Shown here piece by piece: positions 24,426 through 33,826 of a stretch of 64,000 nt of DNA. The stretch is taken from assembly GCA_014649155.1 (NCBI GenBank), contig BMSM01000010.1, positions 1 through 64,000 of the forward strand. The letters run 5' to 3'. The translations under genes were made by a program, and so were the position numbers. A model generated the notes under the pieces. The model was given only the letters and a program-made list of their open reading frames with translations. It was not told the origin of the DNA and ran no database searches. The number at the start of each line of letters is the position of its first letter. Positions within the stretch are counted from its first letter, which is position 1. This DNA is from Streptomyces griseoviridis (lineage in GTDB: Bacteria > Actinomycetota > Actinomycetes > Streptomycetales > Streptomycetaceae).

Positions 24426-25469
24426 TCAGCGGGGCGCGGGGCCGGTGGACTCGCGGACCACCAGCCGGGGCCGGTCGTCCAGGGCCCCCGGCTCGACGTC
24501 CTCCCCGCAGCGGGCGAGCAGCACCCGCGCGGCGAGCGCGCCGACCCGCTGCACCTGCTGGTCGACGGTGGTCAGCCGGGGGTGCAGCCAGCGGCCCAGG
24601 GGCAGGTCGTCGTAGCCGACGACGGAGAGGTCCCGGGGGACGCGCAGGCCGGCGCGCTGGGCGGCGCCCATGCCGCACACGGCCATCGAGTCGTTGGCGT
24701 ACACCAGGGCCGTGGGCCGGTCGGGCAGGGCCAGCAGCGCCTCGGTCGCTGCCACCGCGGAGACCTCGGAGAAGTCCGTGTGCAGTACGGCGACCGGCCG
24801 CAGGCCCGCCGTGCGCAGGGCCGCGCCGAAGGCGCCGAGCCGCAGCCGGGTGTGCTGGAGTTCCTCGGGACCGGCCACATAGCCGACGCGTCGGTGGCCG
24901 AGGGCCAGGAGGTGGGCGACGGCCTCCTCGACCCCGGCGCCCTGCCCGCCGAGGCCGACGCTCGGCACGGCCGCCGCGGTGTCGGGTGCGCCGAGCAGCA
25001 CGGCGGGCAGCCCGAGCCGGGTCAGCAGCGCGGGCCGGGGGTCGTCGGCGCGCGCGTCGGTGAGGACCGCGCCGTCCACCCGGCCCTCGGCGGCGAGCCG
25101 CTCGTAGAGGACGTTCTCCTCCCGGGCCCCGGCGACCAGGTGCAGCAGCAGGCCGTAGCCGCGCGGGGCGAGTTCGCCCTCTATGCCGGTGATCAGTTCG
25201 CTGAAGTGCGGGTCCGCGCCCAGCACGTCGGTGGGCCGCCGCACCACCAGGGCGAGGGTACGGGTGCGGGCGCTGCGCAGCGCGGCGGCCGGCGCGCTCG
25301 GCGACCAGCCCAGTTCGAGGGCCGTGTCGAGGATGCGGCGGCGGGTCCCGGCGGAGAGCCGGCCCTTGTCGTTGAACGCCTGGGACACGGCCGCCGTCGA
25401 CACCCCGGCCGCCGCCGCGACGGCCTTGATGGTGGGCCGCCTGCCCGGCTTCCCGGTGGGCGCGGTCAC
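24426..25469 (-). CDS. LacI family transcriptional regulator
   Basis: 347 residues from a GTG at 25469 that overlaps the upstream permease stop by 4 bp. The N-terminal LacI helix-turn-helix and hinge (IKAVAAAAGVSTAAVSQAFN, then GRLSAGTRRRI) are followed by a periplasmic-binding-protein-like sugar domain, with the usual ALVYANDSMAVCG and LSVVGYDDLPLGRWLHP near the end. It most likely represses the surrounding sugar ABC/glycosidase operon until an oligosaccharide is present. A candidate operator lies upstream of the first gene of the operon. Confidence 0.9.
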   Translation of the reverse strand: MTAPTGKPGRRPTIKAVAAAAGVSTAAVSQAFNDKGRLSAGTRRRILDTALELGWSPSAPAAALRSARTRTLALVVRRPTDVLGADPHFSELITGIEGELAPRGYGLLLHLVAGAREENVLYERLAAEGRVDGAVLTDARADDPRPALLTRLGLPAVLLGAPDTAAAVPSVGLGGQGAGVEEAVAHLLALGHRRVGYVAGPEELQHTRLRLGAFGAALRTAGLRPVAVLHTDFSEVSAVAATEALLALPDRPTALVYANDSMAVCGMGAAQRAGLRVPRDLSVVGYDDLPLGRWLHPRLTTVDQQVQRVGALAARVLLARCGEDVEPGALDDRPRLVVRESTGPAPR

Positions 25470-26293
25470 ATCTTCACCGCCCCGCTGACGAGCGCCTGCT
25501 GCATGCGGCGCTGGAGCACCGTGTAGACGATCCAGACCGGGACCAGGGTGAGGATCGTGCCCGCCGTGAGGACGCCGTAGTCGGTCCCGGTGATCGATCT
25601 CAGGGTGGGCAGGGCGACCTGGACCGTGCGCTGCGCCGGGTCCGGGCCGATGATCACCAGCGAGTACAGGTACTCGTTCCAGAAGGTGAGGAAGTTCAGC
25701 AGCAGCACGGTCGCGATGCCCGGCACGCACATCGGGACGTAGACGTGCCGCAGGACCGCGTACGTGGAGGCGCCGTCCATCCGGGCGGCCTCCTCCATCT
25801 CCCTCGGGATGGTCCGCATGAACTGCACCAGGATCACCACCGACAGCGGCATCGCGGTCGCGGGCAGGAACAGCACCATGAAGGTCCGGGTATGGAACAG
25901 CCCGGTCGCCGCGGCCAGCAGGAAGGTGGGGAAGAGCGCCGCGAAGGTGGGGATCAGGAAGCCGAGCGAGAAGACCTGCTCCACGAGCGAGGCGAGCCGG
26001 CCCGTGGACCGGGCCAGGGCGAACGCCGCGGGCAGCGCCAGCGCCAGGGTGACGACCAGGGCGAGGACCGTCACCAGGGCCGAGTTGACGACCGCGAGTC
26101 CCAGGTCGGCGCTGTCGAACGCGGTACGGAAGTTGCCGAACCCGAACGAGGTGGGCAGCGCGAAGGGATGCGCGAAGATCTCGTCGTTGGTCTTGAAGGC
26201 GGAGGCGAGGAAGTAGTACAGCGGCACGATCAGCAGGACCGCGTAGGACCACACCAGGACGTGCGCGGGCAGCCAGCGCTTGGAGAGCTTCAT
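25466..26293 (-). CDS. carbohydrate ABC transporter permease (MalG type)
   Basis: 275 residues, six predicted membrane helices. The EAA loop that docks the ATPase reads EAARMDGASTYAVLRHVYVP. It is the second permease of the sugar importer, 16 bp downstream of the first. No ATPase gene is in the operon. Streptomyces carbohydrate importers commonly borrow the shared ATPase MsiK, and that is the likely arrangement here. Confidence 0.92.
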   Translation of the reverse strand: MKLSKRWLPAHVLVWSYAVLLIVPLYYFLASAFKTNDEIFAHPFALPTSFGFGNFRTAFDSADLGLAVVNSALVTVLALVVTLALALPAAFALARSTGRLASLVEQVFSLGFLIPTFAALFPTFLLAAATGLFHTRTFMVLFLPATAMPLSVVILVQFMRTIPREMEEAARMDGASTYAVLRHVYVPMCVPGIATVLLLNFLTFWNEYLYSLVIIGPDPAQRTVQVALPTLRSITGTDYGVLTAGTILTLVPVWIVYTVLQRRMQQALVSGAVKM

Positions 26294-26309
26294 CGTGAGC
26301 GGCTTCCGA

Positions 26310-27248
26310 TCAGTAGGTCTGGCGGAACACGCGGCGGATGGTGAGCAGTCCGGCGAGTCCGGCGAGGAAGAGGAGGACCCCGACGGTCTGGCTGTAGCCC
26401 AGGTCGGCCGCGATGAACGCCTTCTGGTACACGAGGAACGACAGGGTGGTGGAGGAACTGCCGGGGCCGCCCTGGGTGAGCAGCAGGACGTGCTGGGCCG
26501 AGCCGAACAGCGTCCACAGGAACTGGAGCATCGTCACCACGCCGACGTAGTCGCGTATGACGGGGAAGTGGACGCGCCACATCGTCCGCCAGTGCCCGGC
26601 GCCGTCGAGCTGGGCGGCCTCGCCGAGTTCGTCGGGCACACTGCCGAGCCGGGCCGCGAACAGGACGGCGGTGAAACCGATCCCGGCCCAGATGTCGAGG
26701 GCGATGAGGCAGGCCAGCGCGGTGGACGGCGAGGCCAGCCAGGCGTCGGCCAGCGAGCCGAGGCCGGCCGACTCCAGGGCGCCGTTGGCCAGTCCGTCCG
26801 GGGACAGGGCGGCGTAGAACACCATGGCCTTCGCCGGGGTCGAGATGAGTCCCGGGATGAACAGCAGGTAGCGGACGACGCGGTGGCCCGGCGGTTTCTG
26901 CGCGACGTAGTAGCCGAGCATGTACGCGCACCCGATCATCACCGGCAGGGCGACGGCGAGCTGGACGGCGGTGTTGCGGACCGCGTCCCGGAACACCGGG
27001 TCGTCCAGGACGGTGCGGACGTTGCCGAACCCGGCGAACGACACCGGCTGGAGCATGCCCGGCCAGTGCAGGGCGGCGACCACGAAGACGGCGATCAGCG
27101 GGCCGACCATGAACACCAGGTACCAGACCAGGGCGGGAACGGCCAGGACGGTGCCGCCCTGCCGGGGCGTGCGCCGCCCGGCGGGGGCGGCGGGCGGTCC
27201 CGGGCAGGGGACCGTGAGGTCGCCCGGGACGGGCGTCGACGTCGTCAT
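26310..27248 (-). CDS. carbohydrate ABC transporter permease (MalF type)
   Basis: 312 residues from the ATG at 27248 (MTTSTPVPGDL). A Pro-rich cytoplasmic N-terminus is followed by six hydrophobic helices. The EAA loop is GEAAQLDGAGHWRTMWRVHFP. It pairs with the downstream MalG-type permease to form the membrane channel. An upstream in-frame start would overlap the lipoprotein gene and was rejected. Confidence 0.9.
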   Translation of the reverse strand: MTTSTPVPGDLTVPCPGPPAAPAGRRTPRQGGTVLAVPALVWYLVFMVGPLIAVFVVAALHWPGMLQPVSFAGFGNVRTVLDDPVFRDAVRNTAVQLAVALPVMIGCAYMLGYYVAQKPPGHRVVRYLLFIPGLISTPAKAMVFYAALSPDGLANGALESAGLGSLADAWLASPSTALACLIALDIWAGIGFTAVLFAARLGSVPDELGEAAQLDGAGHWRTMWRVHFPVIRDYVGVVTMLQFLWTLFGSAQHVLLLTQGGPGSSSTTLSFLVYQKAFIAADLGYSQTVGVLLFLAGLAGLLTIRRVFRQTY

Positions 27249-27291
27249 GCTCTGACTCCGAGGGGCTGGGGCGGGGGAGGCGACGGGGTGC

Positions 27292-28584
27292 TCACGCGGA
27301 GCGGTACGCGGCTTCGAGGGCGGCGCGTACCCGCGCGGCACTCGTCCCCCGGGTGAAGGACGTACTGGTCGCGGTGATCAGCGGCTGGGTCGCGGCCGGC
27401 GGGACGTACACGTCGGGCAGCAGCACCTGGCTGACGCTGTCGCCGAGCCGCTGGGCCGCCGCGACCAGCGGGAAGTCCGTGCTGACCGTGGTGGAGCGCA
27501 GCGCCATGTCGCGTCCGCTCTCCCTGATGAACCGGGAGACGGTGTCCGGCCGGTACATGAACCGCAGGAACCGCTCGACGGCGTCGATCTTCTTCGTGCC
27601 GTTCGGGCTGATCCAGAAGCCGATCAGGGTGTACGTCCGCAGGATCGTCGGCCGCCCGTGGGCGGCGCCCCGCGCGAGGGGCCAGCCGCCCACCTCGGTG
27701 TGCCGGGCGACGTCCTCGGGCACCTTGGCGAGCGCCGAGGACATCGCCGACTGCATCGCGGCGGCCTCCGTGTTGAACTGGGTGGTCATCGAGTCCGAGG
27801 TCAGGCCCTGCGCCTTGTCGACGAACACGCCCGCGTCCCGCAGGGCGACGAAGTACTCGATGCCCTCCTTCGCGCCCCGGCTCCCGCTGAAGTCGCCGGT
27901 GGAGTACACGTGCCGGGCCTCGTCCTCGGTGAGGAAGGTCTGGACGATCTGGGCGAGGAGCTTCTGCCCGGTCCAGTCGTTGCCGCCGGTCGTGACGGGC
28001 CCGGTGCCCTTGGCACGCAGCTTCCGGGCCGCGGCGATCAACTGGTCCCCGGTGACGGGGATCTCGTCCACGCCCGCCCGGTCGAGGAGCGCCCGGTTGT
28101 AGGCGACCGGCCAGTTGGTGGCGAAGTACGGGAAGGCCCGCAGCCGGCCCCGGCTGTCGGTCCAGGCGTCCAGGGCGACCGGCAGCACCCGCTCGCGCAG
28201 CCCCCAGTCGTCCAGATAGCCGCGGACGTCGACGGTGGCGCCGGCCTCCGTCCAGGCCAGGGTCTTGTCGTAGAGGTTGACCATCACGACGTCCGGCTCC
28301 TTGCGGGCCAGCCGGGAGGTCTCGTAGACCTGGGCGAGGTCGTCGCCGTTGACCAGGTTCCTGACCTTCAGTCCCGGGTTCTCCCGGCGGAAGCGGTCCA
28401 GGGCCGCGAGATAGGTGGGGGAGCCCGGCGCGGTGGTGCCGAGCTGGCTGTGGACGACGAGGGTGCCGGGGTCGGAGTCCGCCGCGGCCAGCGCGGAGCA
28501 GCCGGACAGAGCGGGCAGGGCGGTCGCGGCGGCGAGGCCGGAACCGGCGGCGAGGAAGCCGCGCCGAGTCAGCGGTGGGCGCAC
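27292..28584 (-). CDS. sugar ABC transporter substrate-binding lipoprotein
   Basis: 430 residues from a GTG at 28584. The N-terminus combines a twin-arginine pattern (TRRGFLAAGSGLA) with a lipobox (ALSGC), so it is an exported lipoprotein anchored outside the membrane. The mature part is a family-1 extracellular solute-binding protein (repeating signatures such as YLAALDRFRRENPGLKVRNL and ASAMQSAMSSALAKV-like helices). It is the first gene of the sugar operon. The ligand is probably an oligosaccharide, given the GH-A and former GH3 partners. Confidence 0.88.
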   Translation of the reverse strand: MRPPLTRRGFLAAGSGLAAATALPALSGCSALAAADSDPGTLVVHSQLGTTAPGSPTYLAALDRFRRENPGLKVRNLVNGDDLAQVYETSRLARKEPDVVMVNLYDKTLAWTEAGATVDVRGYLDDWGLRERVLPVALDAWTDSRGRLRAFPYFATNWPVAYNRALLDRAGVDEIPVTGDQLIAAARKLRAKGTGPVTTGGNDWTGQKLLAQIVQTFLTEDEARHVYSTGDFSGSRGAKEGIEYFVALRDAGVFVDKAQGLTSDSMTTQFNTEAAAMQSAMSSALAKVPEDVARHTEVGGWPLARGAAHGRPTILRTYTLIGFWISPNGTKKIDAVERFLRFMYRPDTVSRFIRESGRDMALRSTTVSTDFPLVAAAQRLGDSVSQVLLPDVYVPPAATQPLITATSTSFTRGTSAARVRAALEAAYRSA

Positions 28585-28619
28585 AGGGGGGTGTCTCCAA
28601 CCGAGGTGGTCAACCGTTG

Positions 28620-28640
28620 CGGTTAACGAGTGGTTAATCG
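28620..28640. promoter_or_regulatory. candidate operator of the sugar operon
   Basis: CGGTTAAC (28620-28627) and GTTAATCG (28633-28640) form an inverted repeat matching at 7 of 8 positions around a 5-bp spacer. Just inside it AACCG-TTG-CGGTT (28612-28624) makes a second small palindrome. The sites lie 28-56 bp upstream of the lipoprotein start, where LacI repression would block transcription. Confidence 0.5.
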
Positions 28641-28848
28641 ATGTACCCGCGAGAGTGCGAGGACTTTAGGGAGGGTTTCCCGCGAGGTCAAGACCCCGGA
28701 GCCGGTGCGGGGGCCGGCCGAGTCGGGGGGAACCTGTGGAGCTTCCCGGTCGGCGGCATGGAGGCCGGACGGAGACGCCCATTTCACCGGCCGTCGCGCG
28801 CCGGCTCCGTGATAGCACGGAGGGATCGAGTCGAAAGGGCTTACGACC

Positions 28849-29496
28849 ATGGGTATCTTCAGCCGTCGCCAGACCGCGACCGTCGAGCCGGCGTCCCCCG
28901 TCGACTTCGGCACGGCCGCCGGGGAGGAGGCAGCCGCCGGGGTGGCGCTCGACCCCCGGCTGCGGGCACTGACCGGCGCGTGGACCATCGACCGCCCGCA
29001 CAGCCGCATCGGGTTCTCCGTGCGGCACGCGATGGTGACGACCGTCCGGGGGGCCTTCACCGACTACGACAGCGAGCTGTACTTCGACGGGGCCCGCCCC
29101 GAGCGCTCCCGGGCCCGCCTCGTCATCCGGGTGGCCAGCGTCGACACCGGGGTGGAGCAGCGCGACGGGCATCTCGTCGGCCCCGACTTCTTCCACGCGA
29201 GCCGGCACCCGGAGATGGAGTTCCGCAGCACGTCCACCGTCCACGAGGGCGGGGAGACCTTCCGGATGACCGGGGACATGACCATCCGCGGCGTCACCCG
29301 GCCCGTCGACCTGCACCTCGACTACCTCGGCTCGGTCATGGACCCCTTCGGCTACGAACGGGCCGGTTTCGACGGCACCACCACCATCGACCGGACCGAG
29401 TGGGGCCTGGTGTACAACCAGCGGCTCGAAGCGGGCGGCGCGATGGTGAGCGAGAGGATCCGGCTCCAGTTCGACATCTCCGCGATCCGGGCCTGA
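28849..29496 (+). CDS. YceI family protein
   Basis: 215 residues. After a ~40-residue non-conserved N-terminus the YceI lipocalin-like domain runs to the end: GAWTIDRPHSRIGFSVRHAM, then the internal GDMTIRGVTRPVDL. Family members bind polyisoprenoids or other amphiphilic lipids in a long beta-barrel pocket. No signal peptide is visible, so this copy is probably cytoplasmic. It stands alone, divergent from the sugar operon with 264 bp between starts. Confidence 0.9.
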   Translation: MGIFSRRQTATVEPASPVDFGTAAGEEAAAGVALDPRLRALTGAWTIDRPHSRIGFSVRHAMVTTVRGAFTDYDSELYFDGARPERSRARLVIRVASVDTGVEQRDGHLVGPDFFHASRHPEMEFRSTSTVHEGGETFRMTGDMTIRGVTRPVDLHLDYLGSVMDPFGYERAGFDGTTTIDRTEWGLVYNQRLEAGGAMVSERIRLQFDISAIRA

Positions 29497-29597
29497 GGGT
29501 TCCGGCGGGCCGTGCCGGGCCCGGCGGGGCGCGGCCGGGGAGGTGCGGGACTGTCCGTATCCGCGTGGACACCCGTCTCAACAGGTGAAACGTCCGT

Positions 29598-29627
29598 TTG
29601 ACATTAGATGACCTTATGGCCGATAAA
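29598..29627 (+). promoter_or_regulatory. sigma-70-type promoter with palindrome
   Basis: TTGACA at 29598-29603 and GATAAA at 29622-29627 are spaced 18 bp apart, a good vegetative promoter for the following DUF1684/ABC operon. The -10 region lies within an imperfect palindrome TTAT-GGCCG-ATAA (29614-29626), which could be an operator. This ~60-bp stretch is noticeably AT-richer than its surroundings. Confidence 0.5.
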
Positions 29628-29703
29628 GAACCTGCTTTGGCCAACTATCGGCGCTCGGGCGACGATGGCACCGGCCCCCTCCTAGCCGAATGACGAGTAC
29701 GCC

Positions 29704-30432
29704 GTGCACCAGCCCACCGCCGCCTCCGCTCCCTCCGACCCCGCGGCGGAGTGGAAAGCCTGGTGTGCCCGGCGCCGCGCGGCGCTCACCGCCCCCACCG
29801 GCAACCTCGCCCTGGTCGAGACCCGCTGGCTGCCCGCCGGTGAGCGCCCCGACGCGGACGCGGCCCGGACCGGCCTGCCCGGCACCGTGACGGTCACCAC
29901 ACTCAGCCGCACCGACCGGGTCACCGGCGAGCCCGAGCACGGCCTGCGCTTCTGGGACGCGGCCGCGCCCGCGCTCACCGCCTTCGACCACGTGGACGTC
30001 TTCCCCTACGACCCCGCGTGGGTCCTGGAGGCCACCTACACCCCGGTCCCCGGCGCCCGCCGCGTCGCCTTCGAGCACATCCGGGACAACGGCGGCACCC
30101 GCGACCTGGTCGTCCCCGGGGACATCGCCCTCACGATCGACGGCCGCGACTACACCCTGAGCGCCTTCGACGACGACGGCACCCTGCTCCTCGTCTTCGG
30201 CGACCCCACCAACGGCGACACCACCTACGGCGCCGGCCGCTTCCTCTTCGTCGAGCGCACGGACGACGAACACCGGGTGGTCCTCGACTTCAACCGGGCC
30301 TTCGTACCGCCCTGCGGATTCTCCGATCAGTACAACTGTCCGATGCCGCCGCGGCAGAACCGGCTCCACCTGCCCGTCCGGGCCGGTGAGAAGCTCCCCG
30401 TCTTCCGCGACGGCTTCACCGCACAGCACTGA
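29704..30432 (+). CDS. DUF1684 domain-containing protein
   Basis: 242 residues from a GTG at 29704. The DUF1684 fold is recognised by its C-terminal half: ALTIDGRDYTLSAFDDDG, then FGDPTNGDTTYGAGRFLF, DFNRAFVPPCGFSDQYNCPMP and PVRAGEK. Function is unknown in the family, although the conserved Cys/Asn cluster suggests an enzyme or ligand pocket. It starts the operon of an oligopeptide-type ABC importer. Given the convergent monooxygenase operon, a role in organosulfur or thiol compound use is possible but inferred. Confidence 0.88.
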   Translation: MHQPTAASAPSDPAAEWKAWCARRRAALTAPTGNLALVETRWLPAGERPDADAARTGLPGTVTVTTLSRTDRVTGEPEHGLRFWDAAAPALTAFDHVDVFPYDPAWVLEATYTPVPGARRVAFEHIRDNGGTRDLVVPGDIALTIDGRDYTLSAFDDDGTLLLVFGDPTNGDTTYGAGRFLFVERTDDEHRVVLDFNRAFVPPCGFSDQYNCPMPPRQNRLHLPVRAGEKLPVFRDGFTAQH

Positions 30433-30477
30433 TCGCCCCCTCTTCCCGTCCTCCCCGCAGCCCGAAGGCAGCCACCC

Positions 30478-31995
30478 ATGTCCCTGCGCAAGACACCCCT
30501 GTACGCGGTCACCTCCGCGGCCGTCCTCTCCCTCGCCCTCACCGCCTGCGGCGGCTCGAACGGCTCCGGCGCCTCCGGCGGCACCTGGAACAAGAACGCC
30601 ACCGTGAACATCGGCTCGCTCTACGAGCCGCAGAACCTCGACAACACCGCGGGCGGCGGCCAGGGCGTCACCGAGGCGCTCAACGGCAACGTCTACGAGG
30701 GCCTGTTCCGGCTCACCGACGACGGCGACGTGGAGAAGCTCCTCGCCCAGGACTACAAGGTCAGCGACGACGGCCTCACGTACACCTTCACCCTCCGCGA
30801 CGGCGTGAAGTTCCACAGCGGCGGGGAACTCACCAGCGTCGACGTCAAGTACAGCCTGGAGAAGGTGCTCGCCGACGACTCCCAGTCGGCCCGCAAGAGC
30901 AACCTCGAAGTCGTCAAGGAGATAGCCACCCCCGACCCGAGGACCGTCCGGGTCACGCTGTCGCAGAAGTCGATCTCCTTCGTCTACAACCTCTCCTACG
31001 TCTGGATCATCGACTCCGCGGCGAAGGACCTGAAGACCGGCGAGGACGGCACCGGTCCCTACACCCTGGACAAGTGGACCCGCGGCTCCGCGCTCAGCCT
31101 GAAGCGCTTCGCCGGCTACTGGGGCGACGCCGCCGCCAACCAGCAGGTCGTCTTCCACTACTACAAGGACGCCACCGCGCTGAACAACGCGCTGCTGACC
31201 AACGCCGTCGACGTGGTCACCAGCGAGCAGTCGCCGGACGCCCTGGAGCAGTTCAAGCGCAACGGCGACTACACGGTCAACGACGGCGACTCGACCACCA
31301 AGCTGCTGCTCGCCTTCAACGACAAGGCCAAGCCCTTCACCGACGTCAGGGTCCGCCAGGCCGTCTCCGCCGCCATCGACGACAAGAAGCTCCTGGAGTC
31401 CGTCTGGGGCGGTTACGGCAAGCTCATCGGCTCGATGGTGCCGCCCACCGACCCCTGGTACGAGGACCTCACCGACGTCAACGCCCACGACGTCGCCAAG
31501 GCCAAGAAGCTTCTCGCGGAGGCCGGTTACGCCAAGGGCTTCAGCTTCACCCTCGACACCCCCAACTACGACCCGCACCCCACCGCCGCGACGTTCATCA
31601 AGTCCGAACTCGCCAAGGTCGGCATCACCGTCGAGATCAACACGATCACGCCCGACGAGTGGTACACCAAGGTCTACAAGAACCACGACTTCACGGCCAC
31701 GCTCCAGGAGCACGTCAACGACCGCGACCTCGTCTGGTACGGCAACCCCGACTTCTACTGGGGCTACGACGACAAGCAGGTCACCGAGTGGGTGAAGCAG
31801 GCCGAGGCGGCCTCCACCACCGACGAGCAGACCGAGCTGCTGAAGAAGGTCAACCGCAAGACCGCAGAGGACGCGGCCAGCGACTGGCTGTACCTGTACC
31901 CGCAGCTCGTCGTCGCGCACAAGAACCTCTCCGGCTACCCGGTCAACGGCCTGAACTCGCAGTTCTTCGCCTACGACATCAAGAAGAAGGGCTGA
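30478..31995 (+). CDS. ABC transporter substrate-binding lipoprotein, family 5
   Basis: 505 residues. A signal peptide ends in lipobox LALTAC (Cys about residue 23). The SBP_bac_5 (peptide/nickel/opine) fold follows, with the signature region GDVEKLLAQDYKVSDDGLTYTFTLRDGVKFHSG. It binds peptides or other small solutes outside the membrane and delivers them to the permeases. The stop overlaps the next ATG (TGATG). Ligand specificity is not visible from sequence. Confidence 0.92.
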   Translation: MSLRKTPLYAVTSAAVLSLALTACGGSNGSGASGGTWNKNATVNIGSLYEPQNLDNTAGGGQGVTEALNGNVYEGLFRLTDDGDVEKLLAQDYKVSDDGLTYTFTLRDGVKFHSGGELTSVDVKYSLEKVLADDSQSARKSNLEVVKEIATPDPRTVRVTLSQKSISFVYNLSYVWIIDSAAKDLKTGEDGTGPYTLDKWTRGSALSLKRFAGYWGDAAANQQVVFHYYKDATALNNALLTNAVDVVTSEQSPDALEQFKRNGDYTVNDGDSTTKLLLAFNDKAKPFTDVRVRQAVSAAIDDKKLLESVWGGYGKLIGSMVPPTDPWYEDLTDVNAHDVAKAKKLLAEAGYAKGFSFTLDTPNYDPHPTAATFIKSELAKVGITVEINTITPDEWYTKVYKNHDFTATLQEHVNDRDLVWYGNPDFYWGYDDKQVTEWVKQAEAASTTDEQTELLKKVNRKTAEDAASDWLYLYPQLVVAHKNLSGYPVNGLNSQFFAYDIKKKG

Positions 31996-32960
31996 TGGCC
32001 CGCTACCTGCTGCGCCGGCTCGCCTTCCTGGTGGTGTCGCTGGCCCTGGCGAGCGTGGTGCTCTTCGTCCTGCTGCGGATGCTGCCCGGCGACCCGGCCA
32101 ACGCCCTCACCGCGGTCGGCGCCAGCGACGAGCAGATCGCCGCGGCCCGGCACGCCATCGGCTCCGACCGGCCGCTGCCCGAACAGTTCACCCACTGGCT
32201 CGGGCAGCTCGCCACCGGTGACCTCGGCACGTCCTTCGTCAGCTCGCTGCCGGTCGGCCCCGAGGTCACCGCCCGCCTGAACGTCACCGTGCCGCTCACC
32301 CTGGCCGCGTTCGTCCTCGCGGTCCTGATCGCCGTACCCGCCGGATTCGTCGCCGCCCACAAGCGCCGCACCTGGTACGGCGCCCTGCTCAGCGGCGTCT
32401 CCCAGCTCGGCATCGCCGTCCCCGTCTTCTGGCTCGGCATGATCCTCATCGCGGTGTTCGCGCTGAACGCGGGCTGGCTGCCCGCCGGCGGCTTCCCGCA
32501 GGACGGCTGGGCCGCCCCGGGCGACGCGATCCGCTCCCTGGTCCTGCCGGTCGTCACCATCGCCCTGGTGATGAGCGCCTCCCTCATCCGCTACGTCCGC
32601 TCCGCCACCCTCGACGTGCTCGGCAGCGACTACCTGCGCACCGCCCGCGCCCTCGGCGAGAGCTTCGGCACCGCCATGTGGCGCCACGGCCTGCGCAACG
32701 CCTCCGTGCCCGTCATCTCCATCCTCGGCATCGAGCTGGCCTCCACCCTGCTCGGCGCGGTCGTCGTGGAGTCCGTGTACGCACTGCCGGGCCTCGGCTC
32801 CCTGCTGGCCACCGGCATCGCCCAGCACGACTACCCGGTCATCCAGGGCGTCCTGTTCGTCTCCACCCTCGCGGTGCTGCTCATCGGCTTCCTCGCCGAC
32901 CTCGTCCAGCGGATCGTCGACCCGCGGCTGCGCGGCCGGCTCTCGGGAGGCGCCCGATGA
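31995..32960 (+). CDS. oligopeptide-type ABC transporter permease (DppB-like)
   Basis: 321 residues from the ATG at 31995, which shares bases with the preceding stop. The N-terminus MARYLLRRLAFLVVSLAL and the early loop LRMLPGDPANAL are typical of DppB/OppB permeases. The conserved C-terminal loop is DYLRTARALGESFGTAMWRHGLRNA. Six membrane segments. It is coupled by a 4-bp overlap to the second permease. Confidence 0.93.
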   Translation: MARYLLRRLAFLVVSLALASVVLFVLLRMLPGDPANALTAVGASDEQIAAARHAIGSDRPLPEQFTHWLGQLATGDLGTSFVSSLPVGPEVTARLNVTVPLTLAAFVLAVLIAVPAGFVAAHKRRTWYGALLSGVSQLGIAVPVFWLGMILIAVFALNAGWLPAGGFPQDGWAAPGDAIRSLVLPVVTIALVMSASLIRYVRSATLDVLGSDYLRTARALGESFGTAMWRHGLRNASVPVISILGIELASTLLGAVVVESVYALPGLGSLLATGIAQHDYPVIQGVLFVSTLAVLLIGFLADLVQRIVDPRLRGRLSGGAR

Positions 32961-33826
32961 CCACGCCCACCGACCTCCTCGCCACCGAGCCGCGCGCGAA
33001 GCGCCCCACCCGCCGCACCTCCGTCACCCTGACCGCCGGCGCCGTGCTGACCGGCCTGGTCGCGCTGCTCGCCCTGGTCTCCCTGCTGTGGCTGCCCTAC
33101 GGCCCCGACGACACCTCCGGCGGCCGGCTCGCCGGACCCGGCGACGGGCACCTGCTCGGCACCGACAAGCTCGGCCGCGACCTGTTCACCCAGCTGATGA
33201 CCGGCTCCCGGATCGCCTTCGGCGCGGGCCTCGGCTCGGTCGCCGTCGCCGCGCTGATCGGCGTCACGCTCGGCGTGCTCGCCGCGTTCGCGCAGGGCTG
33301 GCTCGACGACACGCTCTCCGCGTTCCTCGACATCCTCATCGCCTTCCCGACGCTGCTCCTCGCGATGCTGGTGGTCGCCGCCCGGTCGGCCACCCTCGGC
33401 TCGGCGGTCCTCGCCATCGGCCTGGCGCAGAGCGCGGTCGTCGCCCGCCTGGTCCGCATCCTCGTCAAACGGGTCCTCACCCAGGACTACATCACCGCCG
33501 CCCGCACCTCCGGCACCTCCTGGCCGCGCACGGTCGCCGGGCACGTCCTGCCGAACATCTGGCCCACCCTGGTGGTCAACCTGGCCCTCCAGTTCGGCCT
33601 CGCCGTCCTCGCCGAGGCCGGACTGTCCTACCTGGGCCTGGGCGCCCCGCCGCCCAACGCGTCCTGGGGCCGCATGCTCCAGGAGGCGCAGGCCACCTTC
33701 ACCACCGCACCGGCCGGCGCCCTCGCCCCCGGCGTCCTCCTCGTGCTGCTCGTCATCGGCGTCAACCTGATCGCCGACGGGCTGCGCGACGTCCTCGACC
33801 CGGCGGGCCGCGGGAGGCGGTCATGA
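32957..33826 (+). CDS. oligopeptide-type ABC transporter permease (DppC-like)
   Basis: 289 residues from the ATG at 32957 (ATGA overlap). Typical DppC features are HLLGTDKLGRDLFTQLMTGSR near residue 65 and the docking loop DYITAARTSGTSWPRTVAGHVLPN. Six membrane segments. It forms the heterodimeric channel with the preceding permease. A 4-bp overlap links it to the first ATPase. Confidence 0.93.
   Translation: MTTPTDLLATEPRAKRPTRRTSVTLTAGAVLTGLVALLALVSLLWLPYGPDDTSGGRLAGPGDGHLLGTDKLGRDLFTQLMTGSRIAFGAGLGSVAVAALIGVTLGVLAAFAQGWLDDTLSAFLDILIAFPTLLLAMLVVAARSATLGSAVLAIGLAQSAVVARLVRILVKRVLTQDYITAARTSGTSWPRTVAGHVLPNIWPTLVVNLALQFGLAVLAEAGLSYLGLGAPPPNASWGRMLQEAQATFTTAPAGALAPGVLLVLLVIGVNLIADGLRDVLDPAGRGRRS

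Noticed and set aside
29616..29693. 25-codon ORF in the importer promoter region, considered as a leader peptide
   Set aside because: Its ATG lies inside the promoter between the -35 and -10 boxes, it has no RBS and it lacks the Cys-containing core of known leaders.
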